Of a DNA stretch of 64,000 bases, positions 23,677 to 30,477 are shown one piece after another. The stretch is from Streptomyces roseirectus. Lineage in GTDB: Bacteria > Actinomycetota > Actinomycetes > Streptomycetales > Streptomycetaceae. The notes beneath the pieces are model-generated. The model saw only the letters and a list, made by a program, of their open reading frames with translations. It had not been told where the DNA came from and made no database searches. The first letter of the stretch is position 1. The number at the start of each line of letters is the position of its first letter. The stretch covers positions 4,874,001 through 4,938,000 of the forward strand of contig NZ_CP060828.1 in the NCBI RefSeq assembly GCF_014489635.1. The letters run 5' to 3'. The translations under genes were made by a program, and so were the position numbers.

Positions 23677-24423
23677 CTAGGCCGCGAGCGCTCCGGCGGT
23701 CGCGGCACCCACGCGGCGGGTTCCGCCGATGTCGGCCCGGTCTCCAGCAGCAGCCCCGGCGCCGTACCCGTTGCCGCTGTACGACCCCCGTTGCGTCCGC
23801 ACGCTCGGGTTCTCGGCCTTGAAGGCGGCTTGGACCATGGCGTCACGGGCGGCCAGTACAAGTTCACCGCTGCGCCCGGCGGCCGACGTCTCCGCACCGG
23901 CAGCGGCGCGGGCGGCCTCCTCGGTCGCCTTGAGACGGTCGGTGACCCGCACGATGAACCCGATCTGCCACGAGTTCCGCCACGCCCGCGCGCTCCGCAC
24001 TCCGTACGGGACAACCTGTGCGTTGAGTCCGTTGAACATCTGGAGAAGGAGCGAGGCGTAAAGGATCTCGGCGCGCTGCACGTCGGACTCGTAACCGACG
24101 ATCTTGACGCGCCGCACCCCAGCTCCCCGCGCGCCGATGTGGATGGGCTGGCACCCGACGGCTTCCGCGATGAAGTACATGAGGCGGGCGCGCGGCATGG
24201 ACCACGGGTTGGGCAGGTCGACGTGCCGAGTGACGATCGCGTCCCGCGACGGCTGCCCGTCGCTCAACAGGGCTTCGTCGACGCCGTACTTGGCCATCAT
24301 CTCCATCGCCCGCGTACGGGCAAGCTCGGCTTCCGCCTCGGGGGTCGCGGAGTCCTCGGCCTTGGCGAGTAGCGCCTTGATCGTGGCCAACTTGGGGTTC
24401 GCGCCCGCTTGGGAAGTACCCAT
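23677..24423 (-). CDS. DUF2786-domain protein
   Basis: 248 residues from ATG 24423. The N-terminal 50 residues (KLATIKALLAKAEDSATPEA, then LARTRAMEMMAKYGVDEALL) are the DUF2786 signature. This domain occurs in many plasmid and phage genes and in SprT-like contexts and has no settled function. The middle (RARLMYFIAEAVGCQPIHIG; VKIVGYESDVQRAEILYASL) is a typical companion region. The C-terminus is Gly/Ala-rich. It heads the operon 24423 to 22924 behind a cassette promoter. Confidence 0.78.
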   Translation of the reverse strand: MGTSQAGANPKLATIKALLAKAEDSATPEAEAELARTRAMEMMAKYGVDEALLSDGQPSRDAIVTRHVDLPNPWSMPRARLMYFIAEAVGCQPIHIGARGAGVRRVKIVGYESDVQRAEILYASLLLQMFNGLNAQVVPYGVRSARAWRNSWQIGFIVRVTDRLKATEEAARAAAGAETSAAGRSGELVLAARDAMVQAAFKAENPSVRTQRGSYSGNGYGAGAAAGDRADIGGTRRVGAATAGALAA

Positions 24424-24433
24424 GAATCTGCTC

Positions 24434-24540
24434 CTGGTGAGAGTGCGTGACCGAGGCCGACTAACCTCGGGGCGTCAGGCGGGGTGTTGCCCTCCCCTCC
24501 CGACATGTCTAATTAAACCATATTCTAGATGCTCGCGCAA
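24434..24540 (-). promoter_or_regulatory. cassette promoter and leader for DUF2786 gene
   Basis: -35 TTGCGC (24535-24540), 17 bases, -10 TTTAAT (24512-24517). The hairpin loop is AGGGCAACA (24485-24493) on a GGGG/CCCC-based stem. A second hairpin CCGAGG / CCTCGG and CTCTCACCAG (24434-24443) follow. Long-hairpin element B lies just upstream. Confidence 0.75.
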
Positions 24541-24583
24541 CCCCTGACCTGCGGTTTCCCCTCCGGCCTCGGCTGATGCCTCA

Positions 24584-24866
24584 GCCACAACGGGCCTGCG
24601 GTGGGGTTCCCTCCTCGGTTGGACGGCACTGCCTCGCGTGCCGTGGTGCAGGGGTGCGAGGTGGAGCGCCCGGAAGCTGGGACTTTGTGAGGAACGAAGA
24701 AAGTCCCAGACCCGGACGTACGACCTCGCACCCCTGCGGCGCGGTGCGCTTCGCTGGGACGACCGACCGAGGAGGGAACCCCACCGCCACCCCACCCCGA
24801 CCACGACGTCGGGCCAGCCGAACGACTCACCCCCTCCCCCTCCGAGAGCGGACCCGCCGGAGGCAT
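24584..24866. repeat. long-hairpin element, copy B
   Basis: Shares both ends with copy A. Outer arms are GGTGGGGTTCCCTCCTCGGT with its exact complement (20 bp). Nested inside are GCAGGGGTGCGAGGT / ACCTCGCACCCCTGC (15 bp) and CTGGGACTTT / AAAGTCCCAG (10 bp). The whole can fold into one long branched stem. It lies between divergent gene blocks, upstream of a cassette promoter as copy A does. No gene is supported within it; a non-coding RNA or small non-autonomous mobile element is possible. Confidence 0.72.
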
Positions 24867-25131
24867 TTCTTTTGAGCCGCAGCAACCCACCCAGGTATTC
24901 AACAGGCCGCCCGTGAGAGGACCTTGCTCCCGCCGACGGCCCGCTCCAACGCCGCACCACCGCTCGTGAAGCCTCACGCCCTCCTCGCGCTCTCGATGCC
25001 GGCTTCCTTGGGCGACGCGTTCCACGATCGGTCGATCACGATCGAAGCCAGATGATCGAGGATGGACTGCGATAGGTCCTTGACCGCAATCGCTGGCTGC
25101 GGCTCCGACACGCGCGGTCTAATACGCGGTG
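24867..25131. other. divergent intergenic region
   Basis: Separates element B from the first plus-strand gene at 25132. GGTCTAATACGCGGTG just before 25132 and its complement GTATTAGACC before 25111 look like overlapping -10 boxes for leaderless divergent genes. Apart from the small minus-strand frame at 24974-25111, I see nothing else. Confidence 0.35.
24974..25111 (-). CDS. possible 45-residue protein
   Basis: GTG 25111 lies 12 bases after TATTAG, a -10-like box suited to a leaderless message, and the frame runs 45 residues with a plausible amphipathic helix (DLSQSILDHLASIVIDRSWN). It would be divergent from the gene at 25132. No homologue is recognised, there is no ribosome site, and it may be a chance frame. 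Confidence 0.3.
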   Translation of the reverse strand: MSEPQPAIAVKDLSQSILDHLASIVIDRSWNASPKEAGIESARRA

Positions 25132-25674
25132 ATGGACGCGAGCGTGGTGGGACTGGTAGGCGCGGCGGTCGGCGCGCTGGGCGCTGCGGCAGGTGGCTGG
25201 GTTTCAGTGCTCGGTCAAGGGCGCCAGCAGCAACGGCAGTTGCAGGCCGACCGGGAGCATCGGCGCGAAGCCGCCCGTCGGGAGGCATACGGCGAGTGCA
25301 TCGCGAGCACGAAACTGCTGTCGAATGCGTGGTGGCGGTTTTCCGACATCGTCTGGAACGAGCAGTCCACGCCGGATGAGTGGCGGGCTGCCTTCGCCGA
25401 GGTGCACGAGGCGTGGACCCAGTTCAGCACGGCGGTCGCGGTCGTTGCCGTCGCTGGGCCGGTAGCCGCTGCGGAGGCAGCCGAGGAACTACGCGTGGCC
25501 ATGTACGAATGGGAGAAGGCGGGGATGGACTGGTTCGCGGCGGCCCAGCGGGAAGGGCACGGCCGACTCGATGAGTACGCCGAGCGTTTTCAGCAGTCGT
25601 GGCAGGCGAAGCGCGCTCCGGACCGCGCCTTCCAGCAAGCCGCGCGAAGGGCTCTGGGAACAGAGGAGCCATAA
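25132..25674 (+). CDS. membrane-anchored helical protein
   Basis: 180 residues from ATG 25132 (GTG 25129 possible). The N-terminus has one hydrophobic helix, VGLVGAAVGALGAAAGGWVS, followed by a long Gln/Arg coiled coil (GQGRQQQRQLQADREHRREA), so it should be an inner-membrane anchored protein with a cytoplasmic helical domain. There is no ribosome site; the TAATAC box seven bases upstream suggests a leaderless transcript. It opens the plus-strand block of the element. The function is unknown. Confidence 0.55.
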   Translation: MDASVVGLVGAAVGALGAAAGGWVSVLGQGRQQQRQLQADREHRREAARREAYGECIASTKLLSNAWWRFSDIVWNEQSTPDEWRAAFAEVHEAWTQFSTAVAVVAVAGPVAAAEAAEELRVAMYEWEKAGMDWFAAAQREGHGRLDEYAERFQQSWQAKRAPDRAFQQAARRALGTEEP

Positions 25675-25700
25675 CCAATCCGCCCAAGCAGGAGGCGGAT

Positions 25701-25808
25701 ATGCAGGGCCACACGGTGATCGCGTTGACGATGACGGCAGTCGACGAACTGCCCTGGCTGCACCGCTTCTTGTGGATGTCGTTCCGATACGGCTTCGAAA
25801 GACACTGA
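25701..25808 (+). CDS. 35-residue small protein
   Basis: ATG 25701 has a strong GGAGG six bases upstream. The 35-residue product (VIALTMTAVDELPWLHRFLW and a basic end) is amphipathic with several aromatic residues. It begins 26 bases after the previous stop. The ribosome site is the main reason to call it; no family is recognised. Confidence 0.45.
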   Translation: MQGHTVIALTMTAVDELPWLHRFLWMSFRYGFERH

Positions 25809-25863
25809 GCGCCCGTTCGGCTCCGTGTGAGCTCTTCCCGGTGCAGTGTCTACGGTCCGCACC

Positions 25864-25959
25864 GTGAGCAGCTACTTCGATCAGCCCGCTACGGGCATCG
25901 CCGAAGCCTCAGCAGGCTCGCCGCAAGGACAACATCCTTCGCTGGAAGGCGATTTGTGA
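25864..25959 (+). CDS. 31-residue coupled leader ORF
   Basis: GTG 25864 follows a TACGGT box by nine bases, as in leaderless genes. The frame ends in SLEGDL and its TGA overlaps the GTG of the next gene by four bases (GTGA). The overlap and the absence of a gap suggest translational coupling. The ending SLEGDL is also found in the non-coding-looking stretch before the methyltransferase-like gene (about 27784). Function unknown; chance is possible. Confidence 0.35.
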   Translation: MSSYFDQPATGIAEASAGSPQGQHPSLEGDL

Positions 25960-26402
25960 TCAGAACACAGGAAGACGCCGTAACGACCGCCGAGCTACGG
26001 CGACGGGTACGAGCTGTAGAAACCCTCCAGATGAAGACCCGCGAATTGGCTGCCCAGAGTGTCCTGACCGCCCGAAGAGCCGCTGCGGAAGCGGCAGTTG
26101 CCAAGGAAGCGGCCGACCGTAAGGCGCGTGAGTCCACTGCGGCAGTCTTGCGCCTGTACGACCAGGACTCGGAGCTGGTGGCCGAACTCCTCGGCGTACC
26201 CGCCGAAGAACTCGAACGGGACGCGAAGGCGGTCACTGCCGCTCGCGCCAAGGAGGTCATAGAGGCACTACGTGCTCGCGCCGGCCGCCCACGCACCCAC
26301 CGCTCACGATCGGGAAACTCCACCGCCTCCCAACACCCCTTCCAGGAAACCGCTGTTGTGGAGATCAGCGACCCGAACAGCACCCAAGCCGATGTCGGAT
26401 GA
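25956..26402 (+). CDS. coiled-coil hypothetical protein
   Basis: 148 residues from GTG 25956, with GGAAGG six bases upstream. Residues about 8-75 form an Ala/Arg/Glu coiled coil (ELRRRVRAVETLQMKTRELA; AAEAAVAKEAADRKARESTA). A short segment resembling a helix-turn-helix follows (VAELLGVPAEELERDAKAVT) and then a disordered basic tail. No family is recognised. It overlaps the next gene by 11 bases, so the two are probably coupled. A DNA-binding or scaffold role is possible. Confidence 0.5.
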   Translation: MIRTQEDAVTTAELRRRVRAVETLQMKTRELAAQSVLTARRAAAEAAVAKEAADRKARESTAAVLRLYDQDSELVAELLGVPAEELERDAKAVTAARAKEVIEALRARAGRPRTHRSRSGNSTASQHPFQETAVVEISDPNSTQADVG

Positions 26403-27027
26403 TCAGCTTCCCGGCCTCTTCCCGCTCTCCACCATGCCCGCTCACGCCGCACCTCCTGAGGGTGGTCCCGAACAGCTCGCGCTGATCGGGACCCCGTCCC
26501 CGGTGCGCATCCCCGCCGTCGAGTGGTCAGCCTGGCTGTCCGACGAGTCGACACGGACCCGGTACTGGACAAAGGTGCACCGCACCGCGTCGGATGCGGA
26601 CTGCTGGTTCTTCTTCGGCGCGATCTCCAGCACGGGCCACGCGAGCTTCCGCGCGGCCTCCCTCCCCGGCCCGACCCGGCGGGGCACCGTCCCCGGCCAC
26701 CTCTACGGCTACCAGCTCGCCCACGGCGTGATTCCCCGCCTGGGCTGGGACAACGACAGCCCCACCGTCTGCCACACCTGCGACAACCACTCCTGCCAAC
26801 AGCCCGCTCACCTCCGCCTCGGCACCCCCGCGGAGAACCGCACCGAATGGCTGACCCGCCGCCGCAACCCCGCCAGCCCTCTGGCAGACCTTCGCGGCCC
26901 CGCCGGCCGCTCCCGCGCCATCGGCGCCGCGATCCGCATCGGTCTCGCCCTCAAGGAACCCGAGGCGGAGATCGCCCACCGCATCCACACCGCGGCCACG
27001 GCCGGCAAGCCGCTGAGCCTCTGGTGA
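26392..27027 (+). CDS. HNH-type endonuclease-like protein
   Basis: 211 residues from ATG 26392, inside the 3' end of the previous gene. The core VCHTCDNHSCQQPAHLRLGT, then AENRTEW, is an HNH motif: C-x2-C, N-H, C, and the H-L-x-x-G-T segment, all of which normally hold zinc and the scissile phosphate. The preceding part (RYWTKVHRTASDADCWFFFG, then GYQLAHGVIP) is the usual N-terminal companion in phage and plasmid HNH proteins. It may be a nicking or homing-type nuclease. Catalysis is inferred from the motif. Confidence 0.72.
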   Translation: MSDDQLPGLFPLSTMPAHAAPPEGGPEQLALIGTPSPVRIPAVEWSAWLSDESTRTRYWTKVHRTASDADCWFFFGAISSTGHASFRAASLPGPTRRGTVPGHLYGYQLAHGVIPRLGWDNDSPTVCHTCDNHSCQQPAHLRLGTPAENRTEWLTRRRNPASPLADLRGPAGRSRAIGAAIRIGLALKEPEAEIAHRIHTAATAGKPLSLW

Positions 27028-27070
27028 CCTCCTGTCCGTCCCTTCGCGCCTCCCCTCGGAGAAGACCAAC

Positions 27071-27769
27071 GTGCCCGCTGCTCCCCGACACCGCGCCCTG
27101 GCCTACATACTCGACGACCGCTGGTTCGTCGTGGTCGTGTCCCCGGCCAAGCCGAACAGCACCTACAACACGGAACCGCCGCCCCTTCGCACCCTCGCCC
27201 ACCGCGAACTCGGCCCCGCGCACCTGCCGTTCCCCGCCGCCTCCGCCGGTCACCGCCTGGTGGAGGCCGGCTATCTCATAGACCCGACCGAGCGGTTCAA
27301 GCCGGACACCATCAACGGCTGGTCGAAGGGCAACCTCCCGGACCAGTGGCAGACCGTCTGCCACCCCATCACCGACGAACCCGCCCTGCCCGCCCTCGAC
27401 AACGACAACGTGCCGGAGAGATCCGCCGCCCAGCTCGCCGCCGACGCCGCAGCCGCGATCCGAAGCATCAACCATGCCCTTTCCACCCCGACGACCCTCC
27501 CCTACCCACCACACGTCAGCGAAGTCGCCCAGCCGCTCACGCAGGTGATCGACCGCCTCCCCGAAACCCTCGACCACCTGTCCACCGCGATCCGCCACCA
27601 CCTGGTCAAGGGCCTGATCCGCATGGATGACGCCACTTCCCCGGACGGCGCGACCGGCGAGGCGCTGAAGCACCTCGGCGAAGCACGCAACGGCGCACGA
27701 ACCCTGTCGGACAGCCTCCACAAGGCCGCCGCGATCCTCTTCCACATGGGCACGGAGACCGCGATGTGA
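27071..27769 (+). CDS. hypothetical element protein
   Basis: 232 residues from GTG 27071 with GGAGA upstream, 43 bases after the HNH gene. The N-terminal part is alpha/beta (HRALAYILDDRWFVVVVSPA; GHRLVEAGYLIDPTERFKPD) and the C-terminal part helical (QVIDRLPETLDHLSTAIRHH; EALKHLGEARNGARTLSDSL). I do not recognise the family, although proteins of similar layout occur in Streptomyces integrative elements. A 13-bp hairpin 15 bases after the stop probably terminates this unit. Confidence 0.5.
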   Translation: MPAAPRHRALAYILDDRWFVVVVSPAKPNSTYNTEPPPLRTLAHRELGPAHLPFPAASAGHRLVEAGYLIDPTERFKPDTINGWSKGNLPDQWQTVCHPITDEPALPALDNDNVPERSAAQLAADAAAAIRSINHALSTPTTLPYPPHVSEVAQPLTQVIDRLPETLDHLSTAIRHHLVKGLIRMDDATSPDGATGEALKHLGEARNGARTLSDSLHKAAAILFHMGTETAM

Positions 27770-27783
27770 TGTCCCAACCGTCC

Positions 27784-27830
27784 AGTCTTGAAGGGGATTT
27801 ACAAGGCTCTTACGCCGCCCCTTCAAGACT
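27784..27830 (+). terminator. 13-bp hairpin after 27769
   Basis: AGTCTTGAAGGGG (27784-27796) and its exact complement (27818-27830) with a 21-base loop. The following 160 bases up to GTG 27991 are AT-richer and should hold the promoter of the next two genes. No T run follows, so an operator role is also possible. Confidence 0.5.
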
Positions 27831-27990
27831 TGGCCAACTTCACGAGATTCACCAAAGCCCCACATACACCATCGGACAAATATTCTCAACTCGGTTGGTT
27901 TTACTACGAGTTATAGCAGTACGGTCTCTCCCCCCGGACGGTCGCGGTCGTACGCAGGACGCGGGAACGTCCCGGAAGGAGATCCGCAGA

Positions 27991-28980
27991 GTGGGGAAAC
28001 GGCTCGATGTCGGTCAAAGTGACTGGCGTACGCCCGCCAAGCACAGCGTGCTGAACAATCTGATCGGCGAGGAAGTAGGGGCATCACCCCACCTGTTCAA
28101 GCCTCCGCGCCGACTCGTTTGGTTCGACCTGACCGCAGGCGATGCGGCTGCGGGACAGAACGGGGAGTACTGGAACCGGAGTTGTTCCCCTGGAATCCTT
28201 GCTTACCAGGCGACCCGCTCGGAACTTCCCGTCGAGATCTACCTCTACGAGATCAACCCTGAGACCTTCATCCGGCTCGTGGCCAACCTCGGTCACCAGC
28301 TTCCGAAGCTCGGTTACTCACCGGACGGCGACAATTGCTGGCGCTCCCCTCGCGCCGTGTTGCACGCCATCAACGGTGACGGCAGGGATGCATCCATCCG
28401 GCACTTGCGATCAGGTGATGCGGTTTTCGCCATCAATGATCCCAACGCTGTTACGGGCTGGGCCATGCGATCGAAGTTCTCGCACGAGGTGATCGGACGC
28501 GGTGTGAGGCTCTATCGAAGTCTGACCACGATGGGGTGCAACGCCACCGGGCTGAAGCGCGGCAAGAAGGCCCGGCCCACACGAATCGAGTGCTTCGATC
28601 GGCTGGCCGCCGTCCAAGGAACGCTTCCCTCGTCTCGCGACCTCTGTCTCGCTGCGGCGAACGACGACGCGCAGTGGTCCTACTTGATCGAAACCTCGGA
28701 CAAGTGGCGCGGCAAGACGGAATCGAACGTCCGGCGGGCGTTCAAAAAGCAAGGGCACGAGGTCACGATCACCTGGTACCGAGTCAACAGCGCTCAGTTC
28801 CAGGACGAACTCTTCCGCCACTTCCTCACCAAAGCCGAACTGAAGGGCATCCGAGGCAAGGAACAGCACTGGTTGGCCGCGACCATGGAACAGCGGCTCC
28901 AGATGATCAACGCCTTCGAGGACGCACCTCCGCCTCCCCCTCCGGCCGAGCAGATGGCGTTCTGGGAAGACGAGGACTGA
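27991..28980 (+). CDS. methyltransferase-like partner protein (TcmP-related?)
   Basis: 329 residues from GTG 27991 with GGAAGGAG nine bases upstream; upstream in-frame sequence contains a hairpin and is not counted. A Rossmann-type pattern is visible: RLVWFDLTAGDA (42-52) as motif I, EIYLYEIN (82-89) as the acidic loop and FAINDPNAV (146-154) where DNA methyltransferases carry DPPY. The position next to a CxxxCxxC protein matches the pairing of three-Cys-motif proteins with TcmP partners. The next gene begins two bases after its stop. SAM binding is inferred; the family call is tentative. Confidence 0.5.
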   Translation: MGKRLDVGQSDWRTPAKHSVLNNLIGEEVGASPHLFKPPRRLVWFDLTAGDAAAGQNGEYWNRSCSPGILAYQATRSELPVEIYLYEINPETFIRLVANLGHQLPKLGYSPDGDNCWRSPRAVLHAINGDGRDASIRHLRSGDAVFAINDPNAVTGWAMRSKFSHEVIGRGVRLYRSLTTMGCNATGLKRGKKARPTRIECFDRLAAVQGTLPSSRDLCLAAANDDAQWSYLIETSDKWRGKTESNVRRAFKKQGHEVTITWYRVNSAQFQDELFRHFLTKAELKGIRGKEQHWLAATMEQRLQMINAFEDAPPPPPPAEQMAFWEDED

Positions 28981-28982
28981 AC

Positions 28983-30437
28983 GTGGCGAATACGCTCGGC
29001 CCTTACCAGATCCACCCCTTCGCCGACGTCTTCCCTCTCATCCAGGACGACGAGTTCGAGGACCTGGTCAGGGATATCAAGGCTCATGGGCTTCATGATC
29101 CGATCTTGCTCAATCACGACCGGACAGTTCTGGTCGACGGACGTAACCGGTACCTCGCCTGCGAGGCCGCCGGCATTCCCCTGAGGTTCGAGACCTTGTC
29201 GGCGGACTACTCCGAGTCCATGATCCTCGACTTGATCGTCTCAAAGAACGTCACTCGCCGACAGTTGACTGCTGGACAGAAGGCGTTTCTAGCACTTGAG
29301 TACGAGAAAGCATTTTCGGAAGAAGCCAAGGAACGGCAACGCGAGGTTGCCCGGCGGGTAGCGGATCAAGTAAACGGTCAGGTCACAGGCTCGACGTTTG
29401 TCGCCGATCGGCGACAAACGTCCGAACAGGCAGCCGAACAGAAATCCAGCGCGAAGGCAGCACGCACCGTCGGGGCTTCCCCACGCGCCGTTCAACGCGC
29501 CAAGGCCGTAGCGACCTTCGCCCCTGAGCTAGTGGACAAGGTCCGCTCCGGCGAGATGGCCCTCGACCAGGCAGAGAAGCAGGCCCGTCAGCGGATGCGC
29601 GCCCTGCCTGAAGCCTCGCCGACCGAGAAGCCCAGCCCGGTCATGCTGACGCTCCGCACTCATAACGGCCAAGAGGTGCAGTACCCGAAGCCCGCAGGCA
29701 AGCCCACGTTCAACAATACCGATGGGGAGGGCATCTCCTGGGCACGCTGGTCCTGGAACCCTGTCACGGGCTGTCTCCACGGGTGCTCGTACTGCTACGC
29801 CAGGGAAATCACCTTCCGCTTCCCTCAGGTCAACCCAGCCGGCTTCACCCCTCTGTTTCACCACGAGCGCCTATCCGCACCGGCGAACACTCGAATCCCC
29901 GAGATCCACCGTGACGACCCGACCTGGCACCGAGTCTTCGTCTGCTCCATGGCGGACCTCTACGGCCGCTGGGTGCCCGACGAGTGGATTCTCGAAGTCC
30001 ACTCCGTGATGGCAGCCAACCCCCTTTGGGAGTACCTGCTCCTCACTAAGTTCCCTGCGCGCTACACGAAGCTGGACCTCCCGCCCAGCGCCTGGGTGGG
30101 CACCAGCATCGATGAACAGAAGCGCGTACGCATCGCGGAGGATGCCTTCCGGGAGATCGACGGAGTGAAGGTCAAGTGGCTCTCCATCGAACCCCTCCGC
30201 GAGCCCCTGGTCTTCAACGACCTGTCGATGTTCGACTGGGTGGTCATCGGCGCGCAGACCGAGACGAACCAAGGAGTGGGAGCGGACTACAAGCTGGTAC
30301 CGGCCTTCGCTCCAGATTTCGAATGGGTTGTGGATCTTGTCGCCCAGGCCAGGGAGTCAGGGTGCCGGGTCCATCTGAAGCCGAACCTGGTGAACGGGAA
30401 ACCCGGAATGAAACTCCCCGACGAGTACCCCGTCTGA
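28983..30437 (+). CDS. ParB domain fused to DUF5131 radical-SAM domain
   Basis: 484 residues from GTG 28983. The N-terminal 215 residues are a ParB-like module: ParB-N with VDGRNRYLACEAAGI (51-65), a helical linker and a KorB-type HTH (about 157-178). From residue 245 a second domain begins with WNPVTGCLHGCSYCYAREIT, giving C264-x3-C268-x2-C271, the iron-sulfur motif of radical-SAM enzymes in the phage Gp37/Gp68 (DUF5131) family, followed by barrel segments (EYLLLTKFPARY; KVKWLSIEPLREPLVF; WVVIGAQTETNQG). Such a fusion could target a radical chemistry to DNA. Substrate unknown. Confidence 0.8.
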   Translation: MANTLGPYQIHPFADVFPLIQDDEFEDLVRDIKAHGLHDPILLNHDRTVLVDGRNRYLACEAAGIPLRFETLSADYSESMILDLIVSKNVTRRQLTAGQKAFLALEYEKAFSEEAKERQREVARRVADQVNGQVTGSTFVADRRQTSEQAAEQKSSAKAARTVGASPRAVQRAKAVATFAPELVDKVRSGEMALDQAEKQARQRMRALPEASPTEKPSPVMLTLRTHNGQEVQYPKPAGKPTFNNTDGEGISWARWSWNPVTGCLHGCSYCYAREITFRFPQVNPAGFTPLFHHERLSAPANTRIPEIHRDDPTWHRVFVCSMADLYGRWVPDEWILEVHSVMAANPLWEYLLLTKFPARYTKLDLPPSAWVGTSIDEQKRVRIAEDAFREIDGVKVKWLSIEPLREPLVFNDLSMFDWVVIGAQTETNQGVGADYKLVPAFAPDFEWVVDLVAQARESGCRVHLKPNLVNGKPGMKLPDEYPV

Positions 30438-30438
30438 T

Positions 30439-30469
30439 GGGTGGCCCGGCTCCAACGTCCGGGCCACCC
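30439..30469. terminator. bidirectional terminator
   Basis: Perfect 11-bp arms GGGTGGCCCGG / CCGGGCCACCC with a 9-base loop, between the convergent radical-SAM and integrase genes. Confidence 0.7.
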
Positions 30470-30477
30470 ACGACAGC

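Noticed and set aside
16156..24540. A shared N-terminal peptide (YGLIKHVGRG-like) in several minus-strand frames
   Set aside because: It is the translation of the common -10 box and leader hairpin when frames are extended upstream; true starts lie after CTCTCACCAG and a ribosome site.
17844..24866. Retron or group II intron as explanation of the long-hairpin elements
   Set aside because: No reverse transcriptase gene or intron-type domain V signature is visible near either copy.
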